From positions 44,392,389 through 44,456,388 of the forward strand of contig OY282558.1 in NCBI GenBank assembly GCA_958295665.1: a DNA stretch of 64,000 nucleotides. The letters are read 5' to 3'. The notes under the pieces were generated by a model. That model did not search any database, had not been told where the DNA came from, and saw nothing but the letters and a program-made list of their open reading frames with translations. Position numbers and translations under genes: made by a program. Shown here one piece after another: positions 35,122-48,146 of the stretch. Within the stretch, counting starts at the first letter, position 1. Each line of letters starts with the position of its first letter. This stretch comes from Tipula vernalis. Taxonomy: Eukaryota; Arthropoda; Insecta; Diptera; Tipulidae.

Positions 35122-35816
35122 CCGTAACTGGTCAAGTATTTCGAAGATGTTGGGTAGATGGAAAACGTCAGTAAGTACGTTGATTTGGGCTTCTAAAATC
35201 GACCACAATTCTCCATTTTTGATCAGTTCTTTGAGATTTTTAGGCACGGCTAACAGAGATGCATTCTCAATAAGCATTTCTGCCACCTGTTTATTAATTC
35301 CAGATTTAGTGGATTCTGGTGACTTCTAGTAGCATATTTTAAACTAAGTTGGTTAGAAACTTGATTAAAAATTCTTCTCGTTTTACGACAATTGTTTATG
35401 TCCTGGATATTAACAATAGCTGCACTTAATGCGAGAATGACTTGTTGATTAAAGGAAGTGGTGGAAAATTGGCATTGAGTAGATGAATTTAAATTTTATT
35501 GTGGTTTGGATTACACACTTTTCACTTTACTTAAAATTGTTGCTTCTTCTTCAATTGTTCCGGAAATTGCATTTTTCAATTTGGTGTATCGAGAAGATTT
35601 AATGATTAAGCCGTTCTCTGATGCCATCTTGGCACGATTCCAGTACAGTAGTACTACTTCACGAGTATTGAAGTTGATGTAACGGACGTCGCTCACTAGA
35701 ATGTTTTTCAAACTAAATTGTCTAAATCGTAGGCCACATACCCGGGATCTTATTATTTCTAAGCATAATTGTTTTTCTGTCACACGGTTAACGGCTTGTA
35801 AATTATTTCTGAACAA
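35122..35816 (-). other. candidate host exons on the minus strand, unidentified
   Basis: Three adjacent open stretches carry splice-like borders. (1) 35807-35743: after TTTATTGTTTGTTCAG, codons NNLQAVNRVTEKQLCLEIIR, then CGG|GTATGT; the same frame stays open to 35511 if unspliced. (2) about 35490-35300: open in the same frame (QQVILALSAAIVNIQDINN). (3) 35328-35122: after CTACTAG, KSPESTKSGINKQVAEML, AVPKNLKELIKNGELWSILE and NIFEILDQLR, then GTAAAT. Block 3 weakly resembles the stem region of axonemal dynein heavy chains (PxNLxELxxxxxLW), but I would not assign it. It could also be a fragment of an unrecognised element. Codon use is less AT-biased than the surroundings. Confidence 0.3.
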
Positions 35817-36136
35817 ACAATAAATTTATTTAAATCCGACGGTAAGTTTTAAATTGAATCATGTAGTTAGCTTAAATAATTTTAGCTAGTTGGCTCTCGA
35901 CTCTAGACTGATACTGTAGTTAGCAAGTATATGTATAGTACTCGTGGTAGTATTTGAATATGTGTAATGTTTTGTAGATTTAAGGCAGTTATCACTCTAA
36001 ATTATAATTTGTGGATCAATTTTAAATTAATTTGACGGATAAAAGCTATATTTTTATGACAGTAATCAACAATTATTTGTAAATTGCTCCCTAGCTAAAT
36101 CTTCAAAATTTAATTCACATAATTTCTAATCTAAAA

Positions 36137-36754
36137 ATGGAGGTGTGGCTAACACACGACTTTCTTTTACGAACAGAGAATTTTGAGAAATTTTAATTTT
36201 TTTTATAATTTTTAAAATTTTTTTTTTTTTAATTTTTAAATTTTTAAATTTTTTTTTTAATTTTTTTTTTTTTTAATTTTATTTGTTTTTAATTTTTGGA
36301 AACATTTTGTTTTAGTAGTTTTTTGTAAACCTTATACTTTTTAAGATATTTGCAAAATAAATTTTCTGGACCAAGGGAGTGGCCACTTCCGGTTAGCCGA
36401 TTTGGAGTAAAATTCACTGGGACCTCCCAATTTATCAAAAAAGCTTAAATCTAAAGTTTCAGTTCGATTGGTTAAACCATCTGGGCTGTAGAGAGGACAC
36501 AGACAGACTGACAGACTGACAGACTGACAGACTGACAGACTGACAGACTGACAGACTGACAGACTGACAGACTGACAGACTGACAGACTGACAGACTGAC
36601 AGACTGACAGACTGACAGACTGACAGACAGACACCATTTCGAAACCCACTTTTTCGGACTCAGGGGACCTCAAAACAGATAAATCACTAAAAATATCAAG
36701 GTCCAAAATTTTCATGATTACTATACTTTATTTTACTAGAGTAAAAGAAAGTAA
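36137..36754 (+). mobile_element. Helentron-like solo module C
   Basis: Starts AGGTGTGGCTAACACACGAC, has a long T-rich part (36195-36300), about 15 CAGACTGA units (36502-36625) and ends with the intact TTTTACTAGAGTAAAAGAAAGTA hairpin. No satellite array adjoins either side, unlike modules A/B and D/E. Confidence 0.88.
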
Positions 36755-39700
36755 TTTTAGTTATTGAATCTCTTCAAATTCTATTCTACAGGCTGAAAAA
36801 TCTAATATTGAAACTCAAACTAAGGCAATGAGGAATAAATTCAAAATTCCAAACTAGTTTTAGGTTTGTGTAACACGAATATTTTTATAAAGTTCTTCGT
36901 AGTAAATTTGAATTTTTATAATTTTAGAATTCGATTTTTGTTGATTATTTAAAATTTATTATGGCATTTACAAATTTAAAGTCAAGAATCGTTTTCAAGA
37001 ACTAAACTCTAAATTCTTGTAAAATTTAACGAAATGCTCAAAATCCACATTTCTAATTGTTAAGTATTGCAAAATTTTAGGAACAATTTGTGAATTTTGG
37101 GCATTTTTAGCGAGAGTCCTAAAAAAATATCAAAGTTTTAGGAAATGACCTTGCACTGCTTTGAGGAGAGGCTTTTTCTTGTTTCTTTTTAAATTTGACG
37201 TTTTTTAATTTTTGCTAGTTTAGGAATGTCATCATAAATGAATTTCGGAAATGATGGAGAACAATAAAAATTTAAATCTGTGAAAACTAGGAAATTTGGA
37301 AAATTTTGCTATCATTTCAACTTTAGGTAAAAAATTTTCTTATTTTATTAATGTTTTATAAACTTTGAGAATATTTATATTTATAATCTTCAGAATCTCG
37401 ATTAGTTTTGCAAATTTTGGCGATCATTGGTATTTGGTAGTCCAATGCCATTCCAAATATTTTCTTACGAGATTAGTAAGAATAAGGCATTTTTTGTAAT
37501 TGGTACGAATAAAGGACGGATGTGGCTTATGGAGTTCTGCTCCATAAATAAATGAATCATCTCCCTTGCTCTAATAAACAAAATAAAAACTCTTCTGGCA
37601 AAGATTAAGAGAGGCCTGAACATATGGAGGCCCTCATAATTAGGGAACCTTTTAGCTGCAATGTCAAGATAGTTAAGGAGTCCTCATTGGATACATAAAA
37701 AACCATATTGGTTTCCCGACTAACCAGATTGAGGATCTATACCATTGTCAATTCACTAAATTCGGACCAATTTATTACGATCACTTATTTCTTTAATTAT
37801 ACTATATATGTCACAATTTCCACTGAGTTTCCAGTTTAAGAATTTCTATTCCGATCTGTATTTGAAACTTTTCATAATTTATGACATTGCAAGTTTTCTC
37901 TTTAGAAAATTTAGAAAATTGTAGTGCTGGATCAATTGAAATCTGTCACTGGAAATAACAATACATGAAATTTATTATCTTGAATTATAGGTTCAAAGTT
38001 TTCGAGTTTTTATTAGAAATTATTTCTTCTAAGATATTTTTAAATTCTTTGCAGAAAATTTTCAAACTCCAATGCTATTATTAGCCAAAACCACAGTGAT
38101 TAACCAACGCTTTTCACATAGGGATCCGTGTTCGAATTTTATTGTGATCAGCAAATTCATTGTGATCGCCCAATCATTGGCAGCCACATAATACAATTTC
38201 AGATTATTCAAAAATTTTTAAATTTCAACAATTCGGATTAAAATTTCTGTAATCATTAAATTTAACCTGCAATCGAGTTCCAAAATTGTCAAATTCGATG
38301 ATTACCTTAAAATTTGAAATACAACTAAGATGTCTCAATAAAGAACCAAGATTTGTGAACATTTCGAAGCTCAATTTCGAATGAAAGGAGCTTTTAGCAA
38401 GTTTAGTTCTAATTTTAGTATACACTTCTTATAGCACTTTGAGAAAATTCAGTATTTTGTAATTTCAGAAGTTTCTTTAATTCGATTTGGTAATAATTGC
38501 AAATACTGAATTGTCAAATTGGGTTTAATTATTTGGTTATTTAAATCTAAAAATTTGAATATTTAAGAATAATTTTGAAATTTAAAATAGATATTTGTGA
38601 TTTGTTTTAGTTAAACAATGAACAATATGAAAAATCGGAATTCTTCGTGTTTGAGGAGATAAAAAATTTTCCTCAAAGTAACTTAGCTGATAATTTTAAA
38701 TGATCCAAAACTTGACGCAATTTGGCTATTTATATTTAAAATTTCATTCTAAATTGTAATCTAATTCCATTTTGAGGCAGGTTTTTTTTTTGTATAAGTT
38801 ATTGAAATGTAGAAAAATTTTCATATTTTGTAATACGGTTTAAAATTACAATTTCTTTAATATAATTACATTAAAATTTAACATTAAAAAAAAATTAATT
38901 CGCATATAGATTTTCAATTTGCATTGGATTGTAATGGATTGCGAGTGAATTCTAAAAAACCGGCAACAAAACCTCAACAATTTTTAATCTCGGGTTCTTA
39001 CAGCTAACTTTATCTTTTTAATGGTACTTTCTTTACGTTAGCGAAGTAATTTTTTAAAATAATCTTCAAGATAACTCCAATGATAGTAAACAATAATGTT
39101 CTCTTGAGGGCACACTTGTAGTTAATTCGCACTTCGGGCGCACTCAAAGGAAACTGGTATTACGACAAAAACCGGCTAATTGTCGAAATACATAGATATA
39201 TTTTTGAGTTGGTTGCAACAATTACGGGAGGGCTGAATATTTGTCAAATCTTTTCGAATTTCTGCTATAAGTTTTTAGAATTGCTATCTGGAGGGACCAA
39301 AAGTGTAAATAGTGTAACAAAATTCAAAAACCTGTCCTGGTCTTTTAAGCTAGTAGGGTCAGAAATAATTGAAAGTCTGGGATAACTACTAGGCGGTGTT
39401 ATATGTAATAATTTTAAAATAAATTGTGTATCATTTATTGATATAAGGAAGTATTACACTTTGTTGGCAGGCATTTTGCTACTACTATCATCCTAAAATA
39501 TAAATATTTAGATAATTTTTATATAAAACCAACATTCAATTTGCATATTTTAACACTAGCCAAAGATAATATGCATATATACATCTATATATACTTGCAT
39601 AAAACTTGAAAAATATTTATACATAGGACTCTATCCAAAGCTCCTCTGCAAATTTTATAAGAGATATACAAGAATTAACAATAAAATAATACTGTAAACA

Positions 39701-41910
39701 CATAAATTGTGCGACACACTGAACTAATAAATAAATACATTACCCTCAAATATCATATGTACCCAAGAAGAGTAAAGAGCTTTTTTCTATCGCATATTTA
39801 AATTCAAATACAAGAATGTATCTGTTTAGAACAAAAGCTGTGAATATTTTGTGAACAATTTTGTTATATAAATTTGGAATTGACATTTATATTGTTATCA
39901 TTATTATTCGATAAGAAACAAAATTCTTAGATCTCGTTTTCGTGCAAATTATCAGTATTTGCTGTTTGGAATTTATTTATTTTTGTAGCCAGAAATTGAA
40001 CTCATCTCCATCTCTGCAGCACTTTGTTCTTAAATTCGAGTCCAAAGTGACATATTTGAATTGCCATTACATTTTATTGCTTCGATTTTCTCTCAATATT
40101 ATCATCGTATATGTATGTAAGTATTTGTGTATGGATTCTGGTTATAAAAGAAAACTTAATCAAAACAAGAAAATTGAAAAACAAAAAATATGGAAAAAGC
40201 TCTAAAGATTAATTTTTGTTTTCTATTTTATATGTCCGATTTTTTCATTTTTTTTATCATTTCAATTTCCTCTAAAACTTTTTTTTTTTATTCTTACGAT
40301 TGGAAAAACAATAGGATAACTTGTGTCAATAAATGAAAAATCTAATAATGGGAATGGTCAATAGGGATTAAATTATTTTGTAGAAGATCATTGAGTATTG
40401 ATTTTTTCATTGGAGTTCAGATAAAATTCTTAATTCCATTTATTTATTCGTCGGAAAAGCGCCGCACATAAAATTTACCAAGACTTAAAGACCCTTGATT
40501 TTGGGATACACACGTAGAAACTAAGTGTGTTCATAATTGGTGTACACATACAACAGAATGAAGAGGCTAAGTCATTTGCAAGTTAAATTTCTATCACATT
40601 AAAGTGATATCGTTTTATTTTTCCACTTCAGCAACAGCTATAAAAATTGAATTCGATATGGGAGAAGATATGAACGAACTTTTATGATTATTTTTCATAA
40701 ATGTAAAAGTTTCCGTTTAAAACTCATTTTAACTAAGTGACACAGTTTTTATGGGTACAGCATAAAGCAGTTATGAGTGTAATCTATGAATGACTTTTCT
40801 TATATGTACTGGTATCCCTCTCGCTCTCTCGAATGGAGTTTAATTTTATGTAAACACATTTATTATACATACACATGTTGTAATGTTATTTAGGGGACAC
40901 GTTATCATAAGTATTTTGGGTTATGTTTATATGATTAAAGTATGGGGTACTTGAATATTACATTTATTAGAATATTGTATAAAAATTATTTTTGAATTGT
41001 TAGAAATACATTGAGAGCAAACATTTATAAATATAAAATGCCAAAAAGGGTTCACTATGGCAAACGGCCATTAAGGTTTAAAGGATTATGTTTCAAACCA
41101 CTCGACTTATGCAATATCAAAAATTATTAAAGCACTTGTATCAAAGCTCATTTCTATTTTTTATTATCAAATCTCGGTATCATCCTAATACTATTTCAGA
41201 ACAATGTTTCAAAAAACCCAAGGTCATTGAGAGTCAGCTATTTTTCGCAAAATATCAATACCATTCTTTTCCTATGCACTAAGCACATATTTTTTTATAC
41301 GAGATAGATACGAGTAAAATATGTAAATTTTAGGTTGTTTTCAAACAAAGTTTTTTTATCCACAATTTCCACAAAGACAACAATATGAAAAACTTTTCGT
41401 TCGTTAGAGTGGTTGCCAGAAAAATGTAAACACAAAAAAGTTTTATTCAATTTGTCCTCGTAGTTCGTTTTTGTTAAACTTTCCTGTTTTGTCATTGCAT
41501 GATAAAAATGTTTAAGTAAATTGTAATAATATCACATGTTTGTGAAATGAAAAAAAACCAAAAATGTCGAACAAGAACAAGGATTCTCTTTTTTATAAGT
41601 ATATGTACTCGTATGTGCAATGCACTCTACTCGTAGTCTCGTTTCTTAGACTTGTCACTTATAATTTTCAAGAGGAAAAATCTAATCAACTGTTTTGTTT
41701 ACTCATATACTCTAAAATGTTTATAACGCAATATAAAAAAGAAAAGTTTAGAAAATTAAATTTAAACAAATTTTTATTAATACGATAAAGAAGAGAAATC
41801 TTGAGAAAATAATAACAGAAATGAAAATTCAGCGAAACAAGTTGGAATCGTTCCTGTTTAAATGTATGTGAAGATAGCCCGAAAAATCATCTCATAAAGA
41901 ATTTTGGTGT
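36755..41910. other. 5-kb AT-rich desert
   Basis: Much of 36780-39000 consists of recurring AAATTTT/TTTTAG words without clear period. A possible tRNA-like B box (GTGTTCGAATTTT) near 38130 is too weak to call. No coding block or TIR pair was found. Confidence 0.5.
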
Positions 41911-42358
41911 GTTTCCATGCTAAAATCCATGCTACTTAGCCCGAAAAAGTCAAAAGTCCAAAGTTATTCACGGCTCGTCTGAACGCGGCTCAACCCAAAA
42001 GTGTTTGTACTTCTGTTTTTTTTATGGCATCATGTTCCCTAAGATCTAACAAATAAGATAAAATTTTTTTTTGAAATCATCTACCGACAAGTTTTCATTT
42101 TTGCGCCAAAATTCGAAAATTGGAACCAAAAAAACGGTTTTTTGGTCTGAAAAGAGGAAAGTCTCGGGAAGAGAATGCAGAAAAGTACAGGTCAAAAGGT
42201 TGCTAATTTGCGAATTATTTCTCTCTTTGTCGACAGATGTCTTCTAAACACATACGTGGTGATATAAAGAATTATTTCAAACAAATCAAAACTCATGAAA
42301 GTCGAGAAGAACAAAAACCTTTATTTCAGTAACTTTAATTCAAGTTTGATTCAATTAA

Positions 42359-44390
42359 TTATATATGGTAACTATTATATTCAATTACAGCTCTCATTAA
42401 TTTATCATTATAATCTGGGTGGTTTTCAGAAACTTGATATTTGTTCCACATTGTCTTGAAATCAGAATGCACTGTCTCCATGGCCTGTTCACTGTAAAAC
42501 CCCAACCCTCTTCTATGGCCTTCACAAAAATCTTCTATATGATAAAATACTGCATGTACTTTTGGTGTGACTGATAGCCCTAGGGACAAATAGCTAGCCT
42601 TGAATTGAGCAATAGATTTTTTGTAATAATCATTTAATTCGATTCCAAAACAATTGTAAACTACACGATCAAAATCCATCAGTGTTTCCACATAACCAAT
42701 GGAGCAAAACGATCGGAGACTATCCACTTTTTTCAATAATATTCTACATGAATTGCCATTGAATTTGGTACCTCCTTGAGTAAATTCTCGTTGAACATTG
42801 CATATGTTGATCCATTCTGTTGTTTCAGTAACAAATTCATCTTGCATATGGCTAACTATGTCATTAACCACACCAAGCATTAGATGTAGTTCTGGAGGAG
42901 GAATAATGTCAAGAATCTTTTTATCGTCATCAGCTGAAAAAACTGGAGGATTGATACAGCTTTTGAAATTTGCCAGCGTTTCTCCAAGCTTCAAAATATG
43001 AGGTTGAGTTTCCCACAGTTCGCCGTGGTCCGACGTGCTCCAAATTTATGCTTTCACAAAGACACCATGTACAAGGGTACGTCGATGAATGAGACATAAT
43101 CCCTGTCAGAATATTGGCTAATTTAAGATCAGTCGCTATCGTACCAGAATAATCCTCAATTTTCAATATTTTCCATATGTCACGTTTTCATAATTCTCTT
43201 GAGCCGATTTCACAATAGCAAGAGTAAAGATTTTCTTAACGCCTGAGTCAGCAAAAGCTTTAGCAAACACGCCATCATCATACTTTTGACGTTTTTTCTC
43301 GTGTTGACAAATTTCAGTTGAATCATCTTGAACAGACAGGCACACCTTCAAAAAACCACCGTCACCGTTAATTCCAAATTTTAAGTGCTGATTTCTAATA
43401 CCTCTCTAATTACGTGTTTGTCTTTGTCTGTTCTAATTACGTCTTTGTCTTTGTCTGTTTCTCGATATGAGAAAGAAAATCTTCAAGAGTATGGCAGTAA
43501 ACTATGGACATTTGATTGGTGTGCTCATTCGAACTTTGATGGTTACAAAATCTATTGTCTTAGCACAAAAGAAACGTTTTACCTCGCCATTCTTCTGTTC
43601 CAGGCTTTTTTTCAATCCTGGCTCAATTATGGCCCGCTTTTTGGTAGCAACTCTCAAAGCGGTCGATATATCAAGAGTAGTCTTTGTACTAAGATTAAAT
43701 TTTGTTTTGATTTTCAAGAAATCGGCTGTGGATATATTCGAAGCTGGTTCCTCTTCATTTTTTTCGTGGGGATTTATGAATAATTTCATGGAGCAATTTT
43801 TTTTCTCCACGTGCCTGAGTAAGGGAGACCGTCGAATCTTTCTTGTTTACTTTGTCATCAATGTCATGTTGTTGAATTGCAATTTTACTGATTAATGTTG
43901 ACGCCACTTGTTCCAATACTTTCTGCCCCATTGTATTTGTATAATTGCATACATTATTAACTTGGGCAGTTTTGGTGCATTTATGAGGTGTTCCTCGTTT
44001 GGGATCGATAAAACATTTGCAACAACGTTTGATTCATTTCCCGTCAGTCGATTTTTTTTTGTTAAGATGTTGCATGGATATCACATTCCTTCGAGCAATC
44101 TGGCACAAATAGCACTGACAGGGATTTTGAGTCCTAGATCTCGTAGTTAAACTTACACTCAAAAACTTAATAGAATAATCAGGTAGCTCGACAGTCTTGG
44201 AGGGAACGATTCCTGGATCGGCACTGGGAAGTTGTCGGTAGACTTTCCGTTTGCATCCAGCACAAAGAACATTCGGCAGTCTTTCTTCACACAAGATATT
44301 GTCCACACGATGTTTCAGTAATTTTTCCAGATTCGATTGCAGCGAGGCTTCTATCTTGAACATGACATTATTCTTTTTTAAGCACAACAA
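42359..44390 (-). pseudogene. putative transposase of the 2.8-kb element, multiply frameshifted
   Basis: Five blocks on the minus strand. Amino end 44390-44034: Cys pairs RLPNVLCAGCKRKVYRQLP and NPCQCYLCQIARR, a probable zinc-binding region. 43810-43502: charged, low similarity. 43351-43163: charged, with YDDGVFAKAFADSGVKK. 43166-42930: DLKLANILTGIMSHSSTYPC followed by TWC, an acidic residue in a DLK motif and a CxxC pair. 42994-42359: IPPPELHLMLGVVNDIV, FNGNSCRILLKKVDSL, VTPKVHAVFYHIEDFCEG and GLGFYSEQAMETVHSDF, containing candidate catalytic D/E and H residues. The last block looks like proteins repeated in Hydra and insect genomes, usually left unannotated. Resemblance of LHLMLGVVN and the FNGN block to RAG1/Transib-type proteins is a guess. 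Stops and frame changes separate all blocks. Confidence 0.65.
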
Positions 44391-44507
44391 TCAAATTTTA
44401 CTCCGGTTCTCTTCGTGTGAAAGTGCGCGGGCAACTTTTGGAGGATTAAACATTTTCGACATTATGGAAAACTGAAATGAACTGATCGAGGCGAGGAATA
44501 AAAGTTT

Positions 44508-44563
44508 TCTGCTTTTCTTGTAACCTGCCTACATTCTTTTCTTGTAACCTGCCTACTGCATTC
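44508..44563. repeat. two tandem copies of TTTTCTTGTAACCTGCCTAC
   Basis: A 26-bp unit repeated twice at the inner edge of the right TIR; the left TIR lacks the second copy. Confidence 0.75.
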
Positions 44564-44789
44564 TCTTCCTGAGACTTTTCATAAAACATAATATATTTCA
44601 CTTTTTCAGACCAAAAAATCCTGTTTTTGGTTCCAATTTTCGAATTTTGGCGCGAAAATAAAAACTGGTCGGTGAATGATTTCAAAAAAACTATTATCTT
44701 ATTCATTAGACCTTAGGGAACATGATGCCATAAAAGAAACAGAAGTGCAAGCACTTTTGGGTTGAGCCGCGTTCAGACGAGCCGTGAAA

Positions 44790-45154
44790 AATTCACAAAA
44801 TCACTTTATATAAATTATTCTCAAATTTTACTGTACACTTATAATTTTTATTTCGCACAATTTTACTATTCACTTTTATTTTTTATTTCCACAAAAACAC
44901 TTTTTAAATCATTTTTTAATTCCTTTATAATCTTTACACTATCGCGTTCCAAATACGAAAAATCCAATTCGACTTTGTTCGCCTTTTTATATACACAAAC
45001 CAAACTTCTAGAAAGCTCATGACTTTTCCAGTTATAATAGCGTAGAAACATTACGTAACAAGTTTTATCATGGAAAATTCCATTTTAGTATAGTTAAACA
45101 TTGCGCTATTCATTTAACTTCTTCTATTATACACTAGGTGTCACCGTCAGAAAG
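44790..45154 (-). mobile_element. partial LTR of the local Gypsy family
   Basis: Matches the 54709-55178 LTR from ATTCACAAAATCACTTTA through CCTTTTTATATACACAAACC to CTAGGTGTCACCGTCA. The first ~110 bp (the 3' end of the LTR) are missing where the DNA transposon abuts. Confidence 0.85.
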
Positions 45155-45187
45155 ATTTGTATTTTAGCATGGAACCATACCAAAGTT

Positions 45188-46187
45188 AATTTTTAGTACA
45201 TCTGCCATTTTCATTTAGTACAAAAGGCAACTAGTAGCTGACTTACATTTAATTTTTTGCTCTATTTCAAAAGACAGAAGATGTACGATAAAAGGATGCA
45301 TTTTTTGATGATTTCCGTGCATTATGAAGAGGCCTAATCAGAATGTGTTATTTTATACTATATATTTACATCAATCCATGTTGCTCAAAATTTATAAAAT
45401 CATAGTAACATTTTGAAAGTAAAAAATAAAAGTTTTAGTATGTCCGTCTCATTTTTATATATGGATAAAATTTTTTTGTTTTTTTCTCATGTTTTTATAT
45501 AACGTATCGTGTTGTCAAAATAAACTCAATTCTTAGTGCTGCGATTACCAGTATTTTTAAGTGGATGATAGCCGTGGGCGTAGCTACAATTTCCCAATGT
45601 TTTTTTTTTGACAAATATCTGAATAGATTTATCGAGACTTATAAAAAACATAGCTATATTAATATATAGCTTGTTAAGTGCATTACCAAGTAAAAACATT
45701 TCTGGGCCAAGATTCAATCAAATATTTTCATTGAAATGTCTCGTAAATTTTACTACTTGAAGACAGATTGGGATGCGACGCTAGTTTGATGAACAAAACA
45801 CTGTGTTTGTCACTAGAATGTATTATCCTTCCCTAACGTATATTTCTTACATCTCTAATTACCTCTTTCTTACCTTTTGTAATGGGGTAGAGGTTTTAAC
45901 TTGTATTGAATCTTTCAACTTTAGTGTCGTTTACCAATACGTCTAGCAATCTCTATGAATAGAGATACATTAGTAAAATTAATGTGCGGTTTTAATGAAA
46001 ATCATTGATGTTTAATTTCTCACTTGGCAATAAGTGTGTGAAGTTATTCCAGGATTCCATCCCAGGAAAAATAAAAATGTTCATCAGGCAATAATACTAT
46101 TTCTTTCCTATCCCGGTTTTTATAATTATAAAAAAAACTGATTTGATCAAAGAAAATATTTCTTAACAAGGGATTCGAAGTAGATAA
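45188..46187. other. spacer, nothing recognised
   Basis: AT-rich, without supported genes or repeats. Confidence 0.45.
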
Positions 46188-46369
46188 AGGCCGTATGTTG
46201 AGATTTGCGGTATAGGACAATATTTATACTGCCGGAAATGAATATTTGTGAATTTGGTATTTTAATTCAATGTTCCTAAGTGCCATTAACTAAAATATCT
46301 AATTCATAACTATGCATTTTGGCCATATTATACATATGGGCCTATGGCGCAAATCTCAACATAAGGCTG
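46188..46369. mobile_element. 182-bp MITE with ~28-bp TIRs
   Basis: AGGCCGTATGTTGAGATTTG (left) and the complement of the right end (AGCCTTATGTTGAGATTTG) match and continue to TATAGG. Non-coding interior. Confidence 0.7.
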
Positions 46370-46639
46370 CTGTACAAATATTTACCACAGTAAGTGAACA
46401 TTCAACAGAAAAATAAAATGTGCTACCCGCTTTCTCTATTATTGTGCGAAAAATGGGAGAGCCAGAGATTATAGAGATTACAATTAGCTATTCTAATATA
46501 GAGGACAGCACCAGTGACTGAGCTTCCAGGCTTGTATTTGACATCGGTACACGAAAATACAGGTTTTGGTGTGGTACATTAAATGCAAATCTTAGATAGA
46601 GTATATTAATAGATGATGCAGTGACACATAAGGGTGACG

Positions 46640-47160
46640 GAACAAAATTACGAGGAAGCTTGGGCTAAACTGGTGGCAAGGTACAATAAACCTAACTCCA
46701 TAGTTTGTAGCTTGATTCAGTTATTTTTGGACCCATGCATAAAAACATGAATGTAGAAAACCGGACTAAAATCATAGAAAGTTCGAATAGTTGTGCAAAT
46801 TGTCTGCGAACAGGAGATGTATAATCGCGTGCGCTGAAACTCGACCAATTTAGATCCACTTAACTTTGCCAGATCAACATTACCTTCAATTTCAACAGCA
46901 AATAGTTCGCCTCAATCAACGAGCAATGAAAAAAGCCAATCAACAAATAATGCGCTTACGACATCCTTGCATAAAAATCAATCACCTCTTAATACGTTAT
47001 TACGATTCAGGATCATCCTTTTTTACCGAATCATGTTTTCAACGCTTAGCTGTAAAGGGAAAATATTCTCATATATCCATGCACGGCCTAGCTTCTTACT
47101 CAGCAGAGAAAGCAAGGGGAAAGACAGCACACAGGTATCACAGTAATGTATCACAGTGAG
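46640..47160 (+). pseudogene. BEL/Pao gag-protease scrap
   Basis: EAWAKLVARYNKP at 46655-46695 and NRTKIIESSNSCANCLRTGD near 46760-46815 follow the order of a BEL-type Gag carboxyl end. Later YYDSGSSFFTESCFQRLAVK (about 47000-47060) holds the retroviral-type protease DSG motif. Stops occur between the blocks. It carries a different part of pol from the 19-21 kb relic, so the two could come from one family, but sequence overlap is absent. Confidence 0.65.
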
Positions 47161-47276
47161 TAGACTTGTACTAAAATGGAGCCAAGATACTACAAATTAT
47201 TCGATGGGTAGTGTGAGAATCCTAACTAAATATTTTCGGTGATTCGAAATACATTTTGTAGGTGTCACTACTGTCT

Positions 47277-48146
47277 TTCATCGTAAAAAACGCCTAGGCG
47301 CTTTATTCGGGAGTAGCTGAAAATTTGAACATCTTGAAAATGAAAGAAAAAAATCAAATAAAACGTCCATTCAAATTGAACGCCTAAGCGGTGTATTTGG
47401 AAATTCGATTACCACTAACAAAATAAAAATAAATTTTTACGAATTCATTGATCTTAGAATTATTTTGGAACTTATAAAATTTAGTGATTAAATAAACCGA
47501 ATTTAGGATTTTGCCAACCGAAGTTGCCTTGGAAAAATTTAGAATTTTACATATTAAATTTCATTAAGAGCCGAGTAAAAACATTTTACTTACCATTAAG
47601 AATATCTAAGCTATTATATTTAAAATTTGTATCTGTAAGCTTGCGAACTATAATAACGAAGAGATTGACAATTCGCTTTGTGAAGTTTCCAAAATCAAGT
47701 TTGAATATGTTATTTGCTTTTTGTTGGTCAGCCTCCAAATTATCTTTTGCAGTCCAGATTAAAATTCTAAATACTTTTAAAATCAACAAAAAAAATCTAT
47801 AGCTTAATGTAGTAGAATGCAGTAGGTGGTCGGCTCAACGAACGATTTATACTCAAAATCGTTTTTTTCATGTCTGTCAATGTATGGTTGTAGCTAAATG
47901 TTGGTCAGTGGCTAGAATTGAACTCCGGACCGCGTACTTGTAAGCAGCTCCATTAATAGTCTGTGTTTGACGACGAAAATTTCTTAAGCGTTCATATAAT
48001 AATTTTGAACAAGAGTTGTACGAGGACTCTAAGGAAAAATGATTCTTATACATGGTATAATAAGAAAATTCAAAGTTTCATAACGCCCAGTAGGCGCACT
48101 ATTCGTTTAGAGCCCCTAGGCGTTTTTTACGGCGAAAGACAGTAGT
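47277..48146. mobile_element. 870-bp non-autonomous element with ~33-bp TIRs
   Basis: ACTACTGTCTTTCATCGTAA and the complement of the right end share the block through AAAAAACGCCTAGG. CGCCTAAGCGGTGTATTTGG near 47380 echoes the end sequence internally. No transposase. Superfamily unknown. Confidence 0.8.
47885..47960 (-). repeat. tRNA-like (SINE-like) segment
   Basis: On the minus strand: TTAATGGAGCTGC...GTACGCGGTCCGGAGTTCAATTC..., the last part a plausible Pol III B box (GAGTTCAATTC). It sits inside the 870-bp TIR element. Too short to define SINE limits. Confidence 0.35.

Larger units (their letters stand above)
41969..44786 (-). mobile_element. 2.8-kb DNA transposon of unassigned superfamily
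   Basis: Ends CACGGCTCGTCTGAACGCGG and its exact complement; the TIRs continue for about 180-230 bp (41969-42190 and 44545-44786) with indels. The interior is filled by one broken minus-strand gene. It landed next to an LTR fragment (44790-45154). No convincing target duplication is visible, because only the right flank can be matched to the LTR. The CAC terminus is reminiscent of Transib-type ends, but the length of the TIR and the protein do not allow assignment. Confidence 0.85.
41911..45187. mobile_element. outer MITE-like element (GGTGTGTTTCCATGCTAAAAT ends) containing nested insertions
   Basis: TTTGGTGTGTTTCCATGC at 41911-41928 is matched by the complement ending near 45187 (GCATGGAACCATACCAAAG). 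The TTCCATG core equals that of the MITEs at 8857 and 11183. Only a few tens of bases of this element remain between its ends and the later insertions. Confidence 0.55.
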
